Assembly: GCA_002243285.1 (NCBI GenBank)
Contig: CP022585.1
Span: forward strand, 2,282,641 to 2,346,640
Direction: 5' to 3'
Length of the DNA stretch: 64,000 nt
Origin: Candidatus Fluviicola riflensis
GTDB taxonomy: Bacteria > Bacteroidota > Bacteroidia > Flavobacteriales_D > Crocinitomicaceae
Within the stretch, counting starts at the first letter, position 1, and every line of letters begins with the position of its first letter. The notes beneath the pieces are model-generated. The model was not told the DNA's origin, did not search any database, and was given only the letters and a program-made list of their open reading frames with translations. Below, in pieces: positions 38,676 through 47,842 of the stretch. The position numbers were made by a program, and so were the translations under genes.

Positions 38676-41600
38676 TTAGTCGGATACAGTAAAATCCAAT
38701 TCTATTTTCATGTAATCGATTCCGGTGAAATCTTTGGCTTCATAACCATTTTCACTCACGATATCTATCTCGTGTTGCTGTGCCGAAACAAGGATCACAT
38801 CCGGTTTGTCTGCCTGAACAACGTTTTCTCCTTTGTTTAAAAATTTCGATTCGGTGAAGTTGACGCCATCGTCGCTTTGAAATAATTTCAATCCGGCCAC
38901 ATAATCTACATAAGGTTGTTCAGCGAGGAAATTGACGATCATATTGGCATAAATCTTTCCACCAAGTACAATGTCGGCACCTTCGTCATAAGCCCATGGC
39001 GACAGGTAGCGTTTCAATGATTCGTTGAGCTCATGTGTGAAATAGCCCATGTTGCTGGTGTCTTTGAACTTCACGGCGAATCGTGCTTTGACCTGCAAAA
39101 ACGAAGCGTTTTTCACTTTCACATTGGCATACGCCGGTTTACGATTGTCTATATAGCGCTGAATGTGCCAGATAGAATCGGAAGGCACTTTCGGCTGAAA
39201 TGGATTGAATGGCAATTTCCCTAGAATATCAGGGATTACAATAATGTCGACATTCCCATAGCTTTCACTCCCGATGAGGAATTCTCCCGGAACACATTTA
39301 ACTTTGTGAATTTCAGGAAAACGGTCAAGCACCAAACGCTCGTAATCCCACATGGTTACTGCCCTGTTTTTATGCCGTAAACGCTCGCTGACGCGGTTAT
39401 AAAAATAAATATCCTGCTCTGCCGGCTTGCCTTTTGACGACGTATACGGTTGCTGAATGTTCTTGATTTCGGGAACCGGATCAACCGGTGCTTTGATACT
39501 ATCCGGTGCCAGCAGTGTTAATAAATGTTCTTCGGCGTTGTTATTGTCTACGAAAACTGCCTGAGTCGACTGCGTACGGATGCTTACCGTATCGGCAATG
39601 GCCATACAATTGTTTTTTACACTTGCGCGAATCCATGTTTGCGTTGTTCCCAAAAACGTATCGCCTGTTGTGGCATCCGCAGGAATGTTGATGGCCATAA
39701 GTCCGGTATCAATCAGTCCGTTGGTTGTATCTTTACTAAAACTACCCTGCGGAAGGACTTTCCATTGATTATTGATAAGGTATTCCCAGGTAATATCAGG
39801 TTGTTCGATATCCGGATCAGCGCTCCCTTCTGCCATTTGGAACAGTACGGAAATGCTCTGCGGTACGTTTAAACCGGAAATGCCCAGGTACAATTCTCCT
39901 TCCCTGGAATAATCCGGCAAGAGTAAATTCATTGCGCTTGTTTCGGCTTTTACGGGCAATTCTTTGTAACCGAACGGGTGTAAGTGATACAAGCGATTAT
40001 CGGTGCTGTTGTTTATGGTTTCTGATAAATCAATCGCAAAAGAGGCGGTATAACCAGCGGTCAATGATTTTAATTTCGGTACATACGGCGGATTTACTAT
40101 CAATGCCTTGTTGGGATCCGTTGAGGCCAGAAGCGCCTGACGTGTCAGCAATTGTGAATAATATACTTCCTGGAAACCCGGTGTATTCAGTTCCATGCGC
40201 CAGTAGCGATCTGCATCTTGAATCTCGTTCGGTGGTTCTTCATCAGGAGTGAGTTGCTCATAAACAAAACCCGGAGCTTTGGTTGGCAATAACGTTTTCA
40301 GGTCAACATCTACTGTATTCGGCGTTTTCGCGTCCGTGGTATCAAACAACGAAAGATCCTTCAAAACAATTCCTGCCTGCCTATCAAAAAGACTCAATTT
40401 TACCGTAAAATCTTCATTGGTATTGATGAGTTCCGTTTCGGTTGTCAATACCGGTGAAAGTGCTGCAAGTGTTTTATAAGCCGAATAATAGGTTAATAAA
40501 CTGGACGGCGGATTCATCCATTCGAAGTTCAGCGAAAGCGTATCCAGTTGCTTGGTACACAATTCCGGATGTGTCATGTACAAACTATCACCAATGGCCG
40601 GCTCAGTGCCGAATGGTTCAAACGGTTTTTTATAACTGAGCGATGAAAGGTCGTTTTGTAAATTGAGTTTTTTGATTTCGCTGACAGTTATATCAACAGA
40701 TATGCTTCGCACGGTCAAATCTTTCAATAAACCGTAAGGAATAGTTGTGTTTTCAGGAACTTCCTGATTATTCAGCAACACACATAAAAGTGGCAATCCT
40801 GACGAAATAAATGGCTGTATCGCAGGCTCAACCGGTGCTGTAACCGGTTTGTCATTTGCAGAAAGTTCCAGTGTTACATCCAGACGAATGGAAGGTTTCG
40901 GTTGTCCCTGCGAAATTGGCTGCTCACTGAATGTCATACTTGTTGGCACCGCTTTAATCCATTCTTTCGAACCGCTTAGATAAAAAGCAAACGGAGCAAC
41001 CAGTTTTTGTAATTTTTTGAGCGTTGTTCCTTCCGAAGGATTGTCGAAGACAACTCCCATAGTAATCGTACGGAGTCCTTCTTCCAGTAAAAGTTGCGGA
41101 GAAGCAACTGCCAAACCAATAAATGCGGGCGAAACCTGGTCGTTCGGAACAAATGGAACCTGCTTACCAAACGTTTTAAACCTCACGCTGCTTTCTCCTT
41201 CTTCACCGGGCGCCGTAAATGCCGTTTGACGGGCATCTTTTATGGCGTAAATATTCAGATAATCCGTTTGCTGAGGTAAACCAGGTAAGAAATTCTGTTT
41301 GTCACTTTGAGCCATTTCAAGGAGTGAATAAACAAGCTTCCAGTCTACGGGTTTATTCTGGCTGATGATATAGGTTTCCAGAATTTTCTCGTAATGCGGT
41401 TTCGACATGAACAACGACGCATTTACATAAGCAAGTGCATCGGCGCTTTTGCCTGCATCTTTACCTGTCAGCTCATCATAGATCAATACGAGTCTGTTGG
41501 TGTCCACCGCTTCGTTTTCGTAGAATGGTAAATCATCATTTGGATTCGGAGAACCTAACGCGTATTTAAACATATTGAGGAAACCTTTCCCAGCGTCGGC

Positions 41601-42626
41601 TTCATGAACGAGTTTCAGTAATTGCTGGCGGTTCGCGGTAACTTTATCCTGATACGCTTTTTCAAGCAGCGCATAAGCATCCGTCCAGTTTTCGTCATCC
41701 GATTCATTATCAAGTGACATAATCAAACTGAAATCTTCCGTTTTCAGCATTAATTGTTCCTGAATATACGTAATCGCAGCGCTGTCATTTTTACCAAGAT
41801 CGGTTACGAGCTGCGCCAGGTTTGCTGCCTTGTTTTTATAGAGTGGCAACGGATCCATCGGTTCGGGTTGACCAAGCGCCATTTGCATCACAGCCATTAA
41901 ACCGGCATCGGGTTCAGTTCCATTTGCTTCGCGAATTTCACGCAGTCCGGTTACTTTCTGATCGGTATAAACATTTCTAATCTCTTCTACCTGAGACCGG
42001 TTGATCATTGTATCTTCATCAATACTATAGATCAGTTCCTGGCCCATGCTATCACGCCCGGCCGAGAGTAATGTTCCTTTTTTGAGTTCATAATCCTGTA
42101 CGTCGTCGGCAAGGTTGATGATCACATTCACCACATCAGGCACGGGTTTCCGTTCAGCTAATCCTAGCACCTGGCGGTAAAAATAATCCAGGTGACGTTT
42201 GCTCATACCATTCATTTGTTGCTGAACGGTGCCTAATAATTTTAAAAACGTTACAAAAAGCGCCAGATGCGGCCGGGCAAATTTCCGGATCATTTCCTGG
42301 TTGTCGGCAAATTTTTCCGGGTTTTCAGCATATATTATGAGCTCTTTGAGCCATTTTTCGCGTAGCTCCTTTTTTTCATCTTTATTATCCAGCCTGCTAT
42401 AGCCGGTGTAATCATCGATCAGAAAACCTTCCCAGGTACCAGCCAATTCATTTTCCTGGTTAAAAAACTGCAGTTTTCCGGCAAATTCCTGGGCAAAGCG
42501 GATAAAGTCGGCAAGTTGCCGCTCATCCACCAGAATTGCATCAGGGTCCAATGCATTATTCAACCGCTGAGACTGACTTGTGCCGTCTCTGAACAGTAGT
42601 TCTTTCGGTTTTATACCACTAATCAT
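38676..42626 (-). CDS. eCIS baseplate wedge protein, Afp11-like (baseplate J family)
   Basis: At 1316 residues this is the largest gene in the locus. The C-terminal third has the baseplate-J signature (HKNRAVTMWDYERLVLDRFPEIHKVKCV, GNVDIIVIPD, ANVKVKNASFLQVKARFAVKF and SPWAYDEGADIVLGGKIYANM). The long N-terminal part is helix-rich and should connect wedges. It lies between the PAAR-like tip and the fibre genes, as Afp11 does. Confidence 0.88.
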   Translation of the reverse strand: MISGIKPKELLFRDGTSQSQRLNNALDPDAILVDERQLADFIRFAQEFAGKLQFFNQENELAGTWEGFLIDDYTGYSRLDNKDEKKELREKWLKELIIYAENPEKFADNQEMIRKFARPHLALFVTFLKLLGTVQQQMNGMSKRHLDYFYRQVLGLAERKPVPDVVNVIINLADDVQDYELKKGTLLSAGRDSMGQELIYSIDEDTMINRSQVEEIRNVYTDQKVTGLREIREANGTEPDAGLMAVMQMALGQPEPMDPLPLYKNKAANLAQLVTDLGKNDSAAITYIQEQLMLKTEDFSLIMSLDNESDDENWTDAYALLEKAYQDKVTANRQQLLKLVHEADAGKGFLNMFKYALGSPNPNDDLPFYENEAVDTNRLVLIYDELTGKDAGKSADALAYVNASLFMSKPHYEKILETYIISQNKPVDWKLVYSLLEMAQSDKQNFLPGLPQQTDYLNIYAIKDARQTAFTAPGEEGESSVRFKTFGKQVPFVPNDQVSPAFIGLAVASPQLLLEEGLRTITMGVVFDNPSEGTTLKKLQKLVAPFAFYLSGSKEWIKAVPTSMTFSEQPISQGQPKPSIRLDVTLELSANDKPVTAPVEPAIQPFISSGLPLLCVLLNNQEVPENTTIPYGLLKDLTVRSISVDITVSEIKKLNLQNDLSSLSYKKPFEPFGTEPAIGDSLYMTHPELCTKQLDTLSLNFEWMNPPSSLLTYYSAYKTLAALSPVLTTETELINTNEDFTVKLSLFDRQAGIVLKDLSLFDTTDAKTPNTVDVDLKTLLPTKAPGFVYEQLTPDEEPPNEIQDADRYWRMELNTPGFQEVYYSQLLTRQALLASTDPNKALIVNPPYVPKLKSLTAGYTASFAIDLSETINNSTDNRLYHLHPFGYKELPVKAETSAMNLLLPDYSREGELYLGISGLNVPQSISVLFQMAEGSADPDIEQPDITWEYLINNQWKVLPQGSFSKDTTNGLIDTGLMAINIPADATTGDTFLGTTQTWIRASVKNNCMAIADTVSIRTQSTQAVFVDNNNAEEHLLTLLAPDSIKAPVDPVPEIKNIQQPYTSSKGKPAEQDIYFYNRVSERLRHKNRAVTMWDYERLVLDRFPEIHKVKCVPGEFLIGSESYGNVDIIVIPDILGKLPFNPFQPKVPSDSIWHIQRYIDNRKPAYANVKVKNASFLQVKARFAVKFKDTSNMGYFTHELNESLKRYLSPWAYDEGADIVLGGKIYANMIVNFLAEQPYVDYVAGLKLFQSDDGVNFTESKFLNKGENVVQADKPDVILVSAQQHEIDIVSENGYEAKDFTGIDYMKIELDFTVSD

Positions 42627-42650
42627 GCTGTTGCCTCTTTATAGATTTTG

Positions 42651-43091
42651 TTAACTGACTTTAAACTTGATATTGGTTGTGACAAAACTACCTTGTCCTG
42701 AATAACTCGGTGTTCCATCCGGAATGGGCGAACCACCGGTTGCTACCGGAGTGGGATCCTGAGCAGGAGTTTGCACCTCGAATTTGGCTTTGAGCATCAT
42801 GCCTTTCAGAATGATTTTTTTGCCGCCGCTTTTGGTTTTTTTCGACTGCTGGTTGCCCGCCAGTTTTTCAATTTTCAGCGTTCCCACACCTGGTACAACA
42901 TATTGTGGAGTCATATAAGTACATCCGGGAACGGAGAGTTGTGATTCGTCGCCTACCACGCAAATTTTCTTGCCTCCCAAGGTCGTTTTTCCGGTTGCTT
43001 TCATTATTCCGGGTTGCACCACCACTACCGCCGCTCCGAATGCCGGTATGAAAATCACCTGGTCGTTTTCCTGAATAATAAAATCGCTCAT
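42651..43091 (-). CDS. PAAR-like spike tip protein (Afp10-like)
   Basis: This 146-residue beta-rich protein opens with SDFIIQENDQVIFIPAFGAAVVVV. It has a central VPGCTYMTPQYVVPGVGTLKI segment and a Lys-rich KKTKSGGKKIILKG stretch typical of the tip-like proteins that sharpen VgrG spikes. The cysteines and Gly turns agree with a PAAR-like fold, though I cannot confirm it by structure. It is located between the gp25-like and Afp11-like genes, the Afp10 position. Confidence 0.75.
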   Translation of the reverse strand: MSDFIIQENDQVIFIPAFGAAVVVVQPGIMKATGKTTLGGKKICVVGDESQLSVPGCTYMTPQYVVPGVGTLKIEKLAGNQQSKKTKSGGKKIILKGMMLKAKFEVQTPAQDPTPVATGGSPIPDGTPSYSGQGSFVTTNIKFKVS

Positions 43092-43113
43092 ATCCGCCTT
43101 TAACTTTATGATA

Positions 43114-43521
43114 TTAAATAGATGCTTCCTGCAGGTAAAACGGATAGACCAGGTTGTAACGCGTGTTGGTTGTCCTGATCAGGTATTCAATTGAAATCAT
43201 GACCAAACCGTCAGTGGATTCACTTATCGAAACATCGATCGTTGTCACCTCAATACGTGATTCGTTGTTGAGAATGGCGTCTTCGATCATGTTTTGAATA
43301 CCATTGATCATTCCCTGGTCCGCTTCTTCGAACATATACCGGTTCAGGTCGCTTCCGTAGGCCGAAAACAACGAGCGTTCACCAAGCGCGGTTGAAAGCA
43401 GGATGTTCAGACTTTGCAGAATATCTTCTTCGTCTGAAACCATTTCAACTTCTGCACCATTGGCAAAAAACGCCGGCGGAAAACCCCAGCCTTTTCCTAA
43501 AAACGCATCTTTTTTGTCCAT
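43114..43521 (-). CDS. gpW/gp25-family baseplate protein (Afp9-like)
   Basis: This 135-residue protein has the gp25/gpW pattern: WGFPPAF near residue 12, SDEEDILQSLNILLSTALGER, YGSDLNRYMFEEAD and a closing ISIEYLIRTTNTRYNLVYPFYL. In phage and eCIS baseplates this protein nucleates sheath assembly next to the wedge. It is followed by the PAAR-like gene with a 22-bp gap. Confidence 0.9.
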   Translation of the reverse strand: MDKKDAFLGKGWGFPPAFFANGAEVEMVSDEEDILQSLNILLSTALGERSLFSAYGSDLNRYMFEEADQGMINGIQNMIEDAILNNESRIEVTTIDVSISESTDGLVMISIEYLIRTTNTRYNLVYPFYLQEASI

Positions 43522-43551
43522 AACCGTTCCGTTAGTGTTTTGTTCTGTTCA

Positions 43552-43755
43552 CTAGTTCTCCGTTTGCACCACTTCGGCATCCGGATGATCGATCATCACA
43601 GAACCGTTTGATTGCGGGCTTGAGCTCAATTGTTCCTGTGCCTGCGCGTGCAATTTGGAGATCAATTCATACACTTGTAAATAAGGCAGATGTCCCAGTG
43701 CTTCAATAACTTTATTGACTTCTGCTACTGTTAATTGTAATTTCAATTCATTCAT
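43552..43755 (-). CDS. Small conserved eCIS-locus protein
   Basis: A 67-residue protein with a helical N-terminus (LQLTVAEVNKVIEALGHLPYLQVYELISKLHAQAQEQL) and an acidic tail. Similar small EVNxVLEALGxxP proteins occur in phage-like loci, but no function is established. It is kept as a gene for its position in the operon (26- and 30-bp gaps) between the VgrG-like and gp25-like genes. Confidence 0.6.
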   Translation of the reverse strand: MNELKLQLTVAEVNKVIEALGHLPYLQVYELISKLHAQAQEQLSSSPQSNGSVMIDHPDAEVVQTEN

Positions 43756-43781
43756 GGTTTCCTGGATTTAAACTGTTCTTT

Positions 43782-45443
43782 CTAAATTACTTCTACTTGT
43801 TTTGCTGAAATTTCCACTTTTTTACCGGCAGTTATTTTCACGTCTCCTTTACTTGCATTCAAGATGAAATCTTTGCCACTGTCTATTGTTACACCGTCTT
43901 TGCTCAACAGGATTTTATTTTTGTTGGCATCTGTTAGTGTAATCGTTTTCTGGTCATCGTCGATCACAATACTTTGTTTGCCCGGCGTAAGCAACGTCAT
44001 GATTTTCTTCTCGTCGTCGAAGGTGATTTTTAACCCTTTTTTACTATTGAACCCTTTGAGTGGATTTTTATCGGCAGGTTTGATCGTGGGTGCATTCACC
44101 GAACTGTAAAGCGATCCTAAAATGACCGGTTGTCGTGGATCGTCATTGAAAAAACCAAGGATCACCTCATCGCCTGTTTCCGGAAAAAAGAAAGCGCCGT
44201 GTTCTTTTCCCGCGTCCATTGATCCCAAGCGTGCCCAAACGGCATTGGTTTTACTTTCAATGGAAGGAATGCGCACTTTTACCCGGAATTCTTTGTCGGG
44301 ATCTTCTTCAAATTTCTCCACGATTCCTATCTGCAAACCGTTAACCCCGGGTAATAAACCGGCGGCCGGTGTTTCATTTACGGGGTACAAATTGCTGAAC
44401 CGTTCGGCTGAAATCCCGAATTGGATTTCGGTAGCCCATCCTTCTGTGGTATTGACCTGGTGACGAATGCCCGTAATGATCGTTTTGCCGGAAAATAGTT
44501 TCGACATGCCTTCCAGCTCAATAACATCACCCACCAGCAAATCTGCTGTTCCGGGAATCCGCATGCTTCCTTTGAGAATGGAAAGCCGGGTTTTGACCAT
44601 TGTTGCATCTGCCCAGGCCTGTGCTTCACCCGCGTTCAATGCTGCTCCGCCAATCAACATTTCTTCGGCGTTGCCCATTGGTTTGTTTACCATTGAGTTA
44701 TTCAATCCCGATTGGTCGAGTTTAAATGCCTTGGCAGAAACCGGGTCACTGAGTTTTTGTGTTTTTATATCGTAAGCAGCACTTTTAATCGCACTACGTT
44801 GGTGACGTGTATCTGATTCGATATCAAAATGATAGATTTCATCGATCCCGAATTTGAAAGTCTTTTTGGAACCTGCGCTAAGGTCCGGAGCTTTTACCGA
44901 AATGGTTCCATCAGCAGAAGCCACAAGTAATCCGTTGGCTTCGGCGCGGCAGAGTAAAAAATCCCAATCGGAAGCATGGTATTGTACCAATCGCTTGTGG
45001 GTAACTTTAGTTGGATCAACCACTCCTTTTTTGAGGCCGGCGGTTGTAATCAATTTACCGATTACGTCCGCGTCTTTCATTTCTTCGAAAATAGTGCTTT
45101 TGCGCGCAGCGGTCATTCTTACAGCCGTGTCGCTCAGTTCAACCTGCAACAAACATGCTTCTGAACTCATACGCAGCGCCTGGCCGAGAACAACTCCTTT
45201 GAATACCGTTTTTTCCTTTTCGGTAACTCCTTCGTAGCGAAGCTTGATCTCAATTTCTTTGCCCGCCTGGAAAAAGTTACTGTCGCTGAGCGGAAATTCC
45301 TTTTTCTCTGGCTTTCCGTCGGCATACACCAATTCAGCAACAGGAATACGATTGCATTCGCGCAAAACATCAATAGACAGGAGCTCAAACTCCGGTTTGA
45401 TCAACTTGCCATTCTGCAATATGCTTACTGTTACGACTCCCAT
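43782..45443 (-). CDS. VgrG-like spike protein (Afp8-like)
   Basis: A 553-residue gp27/gp5-type spike. The N-terminal gp27-like domains (SILQNGKLIKPEFELLSIDV..., SDTAVRMTAARKSTIF) are followed by the OB-fold signature (VWARLGSMDAGKEHGAFFFPETGDEVILGFFNDDPRQPVILGSLYS). The C-terminal beta-prism repeats (GKQSIVIDDDQKTITLTDANKNKILLS) end in a short KGDVKITAGKKVEISAKQV. It forms the trimer below the tube and carries the PAAR-like tip. It is shorter than typical type VI VgrGs. Confidence 0.92.
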   Translation of the reverse strand: MGVVTVSILQNGKLIKPEFELLSIDVLRECNRIPVAELVYADGKPEKKEFPLSDSNFFQAGKEIEIKLRYEGVTEKEKTVFKGVVLGQALRMSSEACLLQVELSDTAVRMTAARKSTIFEEMKDADVIGKLITTAGLKKGVVDPTKVTHKRLVQYHASDWDFLLCRAEANGLLVASADGTISVKAPDLSAGSKKTFKFGIDEIYHFDIESDTRHQRSAIKSAAYDIKTQKLSDPVSAKAFKLDQSGLNNSMVNKPMGNAEEMLIGGAALNAGEAQAWADATMVKTRLSILKGSMRIPGTADLLVGDVIELEGMSKLFSGKTIITGIRHQVNTTEGWATEIQFGISAERFSNLYPVNETPAAGLLPGVNGLQIGIVEKFEEDPDKEFRVKVRIPSIESKTNAVWARLGSMDAGKEHGAFFFPETGDEVILGFFNDDPRQPVILGSLYSSVNAPTIKPADKNPLKGFNSKKGLKITFDDEKKIMTLLTPGKQSIVIDDDQKTITLTDANKNKILLSKDGVTIDSGKDFILNASKGDVKITAGKKVEISAKQVEVI

Positions 45444-45446
45444 AAT

Positions 45447-46151
45447 TTAACTTGTAATTGGTGGGAAAAACAATTCCTGACCTGGAACCAGGTTTCGGAA
45501 TTTATTGAGTTTATTGGCTTTGGCCACCTGAATGTAGTAATGAGGTGAACCATAAATTTCTTCGCACATAAGCGGCAATGTATCGTGTGACTGTACAACG
45601 CGCCAGTGTGTGAGATCGGGTGAACTTTTATTTTCTTTTTTGAGTCGTTTTTTGGTTTCGATGTCGTTTATAAAAACGGTGTTGAGTTCGGCACGAAGAG
45701 GAATTCCACTGTTATCAAAAAGCGTATAATTGATCGTTACACTTTTCAGACGGCACGAAAAATTCAGTTTTCCCCAGGATATGATCAGGAATTTGGGTTC
45801 GTGGGTCTTGCCATCCATGTAGGATGTTTTTTGCAGAAATTCATCCACTTTCTTTTGCACGTCCATCTTGCCACCCAACACATTGGTGATGCCGTAAGTA
45901 GAAACTCCGGTACCGTCAATAATGAGTTTCAGTGTCAGATCAGCCGGTTTGCTCATGGCATATTTTGCTTCGGCCCCACTGGTATTTATTGCCTGTGTTT
46001 CCTGGAAAACATTTTCAAAGGATTGAGAATACGATTCGGGGTTAAACATCACCTCGAATGTTTGGCCGGTAAGAGGAGAACCTGTACGTTCTCTCTTGTC
46101 GTAGACCTGAATCTTGAGTTTTTCCAGTTTAAATAAATTCAGTAATCCCAC
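45447..46151 (-). CDS. LysM-containing tube adaptor (Afp7-like)
   Basis: Residues 1-165 form the CIS tube-type domain (LEKLKIQVYDKRE, VMFNPESYSQSFENVFQETQAINTSGAEAKYAM, LKLIIDGTGV). The C-terminal 55 residues are a LysM-like domain (HWRVVQSHDTLPLMCEEIYGSPHYYIQVAKANKL...LVPGQELFFP). In Afp this protein connects spike and tube. The adjacent VgrG-like gene starts 3 bp downstream. Confidence 0.9.
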   Translation of the reverse strand: MGLLNLFKLEKLKIQVYDKRERTGSPLTGQTFEVMFNPESYSQSFENVFQETQAINTSGAEAKYAMSKPADLTLKLIIDGTGVSTYGITNVLGGKMDVQKKVDEFLQKTSYMDGKTHEPKFLIISWGKLNFSCRLKSVTINYTLFDNSGIPLRAELNTVFINDIETKKRLKKENKSSPDLTHWRVVQSHDTLPLMCEEIYGSPHYYIQVAKANKLNKFRNLVPGQELFFPPITS

Positions 46152-46153
46152 AA

Positions 46154-46309
46154 TCAGCGTTTATTGGTTCGTTGAATAATTTTTAATACCTGATCCACGC
46201 ATTCCTGAACCACTTTGTCATGGTTTAGCGGTGATCCTGAATTGGAGGCCTTTTTGGCGCCTTTGGTAATTACCGCTTTCACGATCAGTTCTCTTATTTC
46301 TACTGCCAT
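46154..46309 (-). CDS. DUF5908 family protein
   Basis: The ATG at 46309 begins MAVEIRELIVKAVITKG, the DUF5908 signature start; the product is 51 residues. The longer frame starting at 46372 overlaps the neighbouring tube gene and lacks support. DUF5908 proteins are found in Bacteroidota contractile injection loci; their role is not known. Genes on both sides are 2-4 bp away. Confidence 0.75.
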   Translation of the reverse strand: MAVEIRELIVKAVITKGAKKASNSGSPLNHDKVVQECVDQVLKIIQRTNKR

Positions 46310-46313
46310 CACC

Positions 46314-46781
46314 TTACAATTTGATTGCCTGAAAACGCGTATATGCCAGTTCCAGCCTGTCAATAGCAACACTATTAGCTGAAGCGTCCAAATCTGAAGT
46401 AGACCATTTTACCGGATAGGCTTTTGTGAAAAACCAACCGGCCATCGGAATGCTGTCTTCATTAAAGAGGGTTACCAATACGTTTGACGGCGCAAATTTG
46501 TAGAGTGAAAACGCCACATTGAATTCAATATTCAACGGTGAACCTACAATTAGTCCACGCTCCAAAACCAGGTTGTTGTAACTGGCTCTTTTCGGAATCC
46601 GGTGTGTGTACAGGTTTTCGCCCCCTTCCTGAATGGTGTCGAGGGTTATTTCCGCACCCAAACCTGATACTTTCTGAAACCGGATATCAATTGGATTGGG
46701 GATAATACCACCCGCGAAAAAGAATACCCCGAAACGGTGTACCAATGGCGGATCCATGTTCAATATATTGGTCAATGACAT
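46314..46781 (-). CDS. Tube-type protein 3 (Afp5-like)
   Basis: A 155-residue gp19-like tail-tube family member. It includes PPLVHRFGVFFFAGGI, FQKVSGLGAEIT, NNLVLERGLI and the closing SANSVAIDRLELAYTRFQ. It is more diverged from the other two tube paralogues and has the position of Afp5, which in Afp joins tube and spike. It starts 4 bp after tube-type gene 2. Confidence 0.88.
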   Translation of the reverse strand: MSLTNILNMDPPLVHRFGVFFFAGGIIPNPIDIRFQKVSGLGAEITLDTIQEGGENLYTHRIPKRASYNNLVLERGLIVGSPLNIEFNVAFSLYKFAPSNVLVTLFNEDSIPMAGWFFTKAYPVKWSTSDLDASANSVAIDRLELAYTRFQAIKL

Positions 46782-46785
46782 AATT

Positions 46786-47226
46786 CTAGTAGTATTCTAT
46801 TGTTAAATCCTGGGCAACTATCTGCAATTGTTCGATTGCCACATCGTTGCTACCGGCATTGAAGGAGGGCGCTTCCAGTTTCAGCGGAAATGCTTTTCGT
46901 ACTTTCCAGCGCACAAGGGCAATTCCCTGCGGATCGCACAAATCGACAAACAGGTCTTTCTTGGCCTTGTCCTCCATCCAACTGTACAATTCCTTGTGTT
47001 TCGACACGATTCCTCTTTTGAATATGATGGAAACCTCTTTGGGTTGCGCACGAATGATATTCATTCCGTTGAGGTACGAAAATCCGTCTTTGTAGATCAC
47101 TTTATCGTATTCCATATTCAACCCGGAAACTTCCGAAAAAGCCATCACATCACTGCCCACGGTAACTTTGTAGTTGTATACCGGAAGCGGATACGTGGTT
47201 GCGAGTTGTTCTTTGTCAAGTGCCAT
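46786..47226 (-). CDS. Tube-type protein 2
   Basis: A 146-residue gp19-like protein with YPLPVYNYKVTVGSDVMAFSEVSGLNMEYDKVIYKDG, a VSIIFKRGIV segment and a SFNAGSNDVAIEQLQIVAQDLTIE end. It is clearly paralogous to tube-type protein 1 and is located after the 13-bp hairpin. It may form a specialised tube layer near the baseplate. Confidence 0.88.
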   Translation of the reverse strand: MALDKEQLATTYPLPVYNYKVTVGSDVMAFSEVSGLNMEYDKVIYKDGFSYLNGMNIIRAQPKEVSIIFKRGIVSKHKELYSWMEDKAKKDLFVDLCDPQGIALVRWKVRKAFPLKLEAPSFNAGSNDVAIEQLQIVAQDLTIEYY

Positions 47227-47278
47227 ACGTGCTCATCTGTTAGCGTGAATTCTATCCGATTGGGCAAAGCGGGTATGC

Positions 47279-47315
47279 GCAGGACGCGTTTCCGTGAATC
47301 GTAAACGCGTCCTGC
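47279..47315. other. Strong intra-operon hairpin
   Basis: A perfect 13-bp stem: 47279-47291 GCAGGACGCGTTT with 47303-47315, and an 11-nt loop. It falls in the 107-bp gap between tube-type genes 1 and 2. On the minus-strand transcript it is not followed by a U-run, so it is better read as a processing or stability hairpin, or a partial attenuator, than as a terminator. Confidence 0.75.
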
Positions 47316-47333
47316 CCTATTATCCCGGAGGTA

Positions 47334-47807
47334 TTACCCTTCGCTCATTTCCATACGCGTTGCCATTAATTCCATGGTTTCAATAGCTACCTCGTTGGTG
47401 TTAGCATTAAAACTTGGAGCTGACAATTTGGTAGGAAACGCATCGATGATTTTCCAGCGTACTACAGATTCACCTTTTTCATCACATAAATGAACAGTGA
47501 TGTCTTTCTTCTCAACACGATTCAATTCTGTGCTTTGAATCCAGTTGTACAAGACAGGAATACTTTTCGCAACCACTAATCCTTTTTTCATTGTAATGGT
47601 CAAGGGTTTCGGATTTCCAGGCATGTACATTCTGTTTGGTCCGGCGATGCCTGAAGCTACCTGACTTTCTTTGTAGGTGATTGCTTCCAAAGCGATTTCC
47701 AAACCGGAAATCTCTGAAAAAGCAACAGTTTCCGAGCCAATATCGACTCTGTAATTATATACCGGCAACGGATAATCCGTTTTTATCTGGTCTTTTGCAA
47801 TTGCCAT
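47334..47807 (-). CDS. Major tube protein (Afp1-like), tube-type protein 1
   Basis: A 157-residue gp19-like protein with YPLPVYNYRVDIGSETVAFSEISGLEIALEAITYKES, LTITMKKGLVV and SFNANTNEVAIETMELMATRME. It is directly downstream of the sheath gene (35-bp gap), so it is the likely tube monomer stacked inside the sheath. The hairpin after it could raise the level of this message. Confidence 0.9.
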   Translation of the reverse strand: MAIAKDQIKTDYPLPVYNYRVDIGSETVAFSEISGLEIALEAITYKESQVASGIAGPNRMYMPGNPKPLTITMKKGLVVAKSIPVLYNWIQSTELNRVEKKDITVHLCDEKGESVVRWKIIDAFPTKLSAPSFNANTNEVAIETMELMATRMEMSEG

Positions 47808-47842
47808 AATGCTAGTTGTTTATCGTTTAAAAAATGAGTTAA

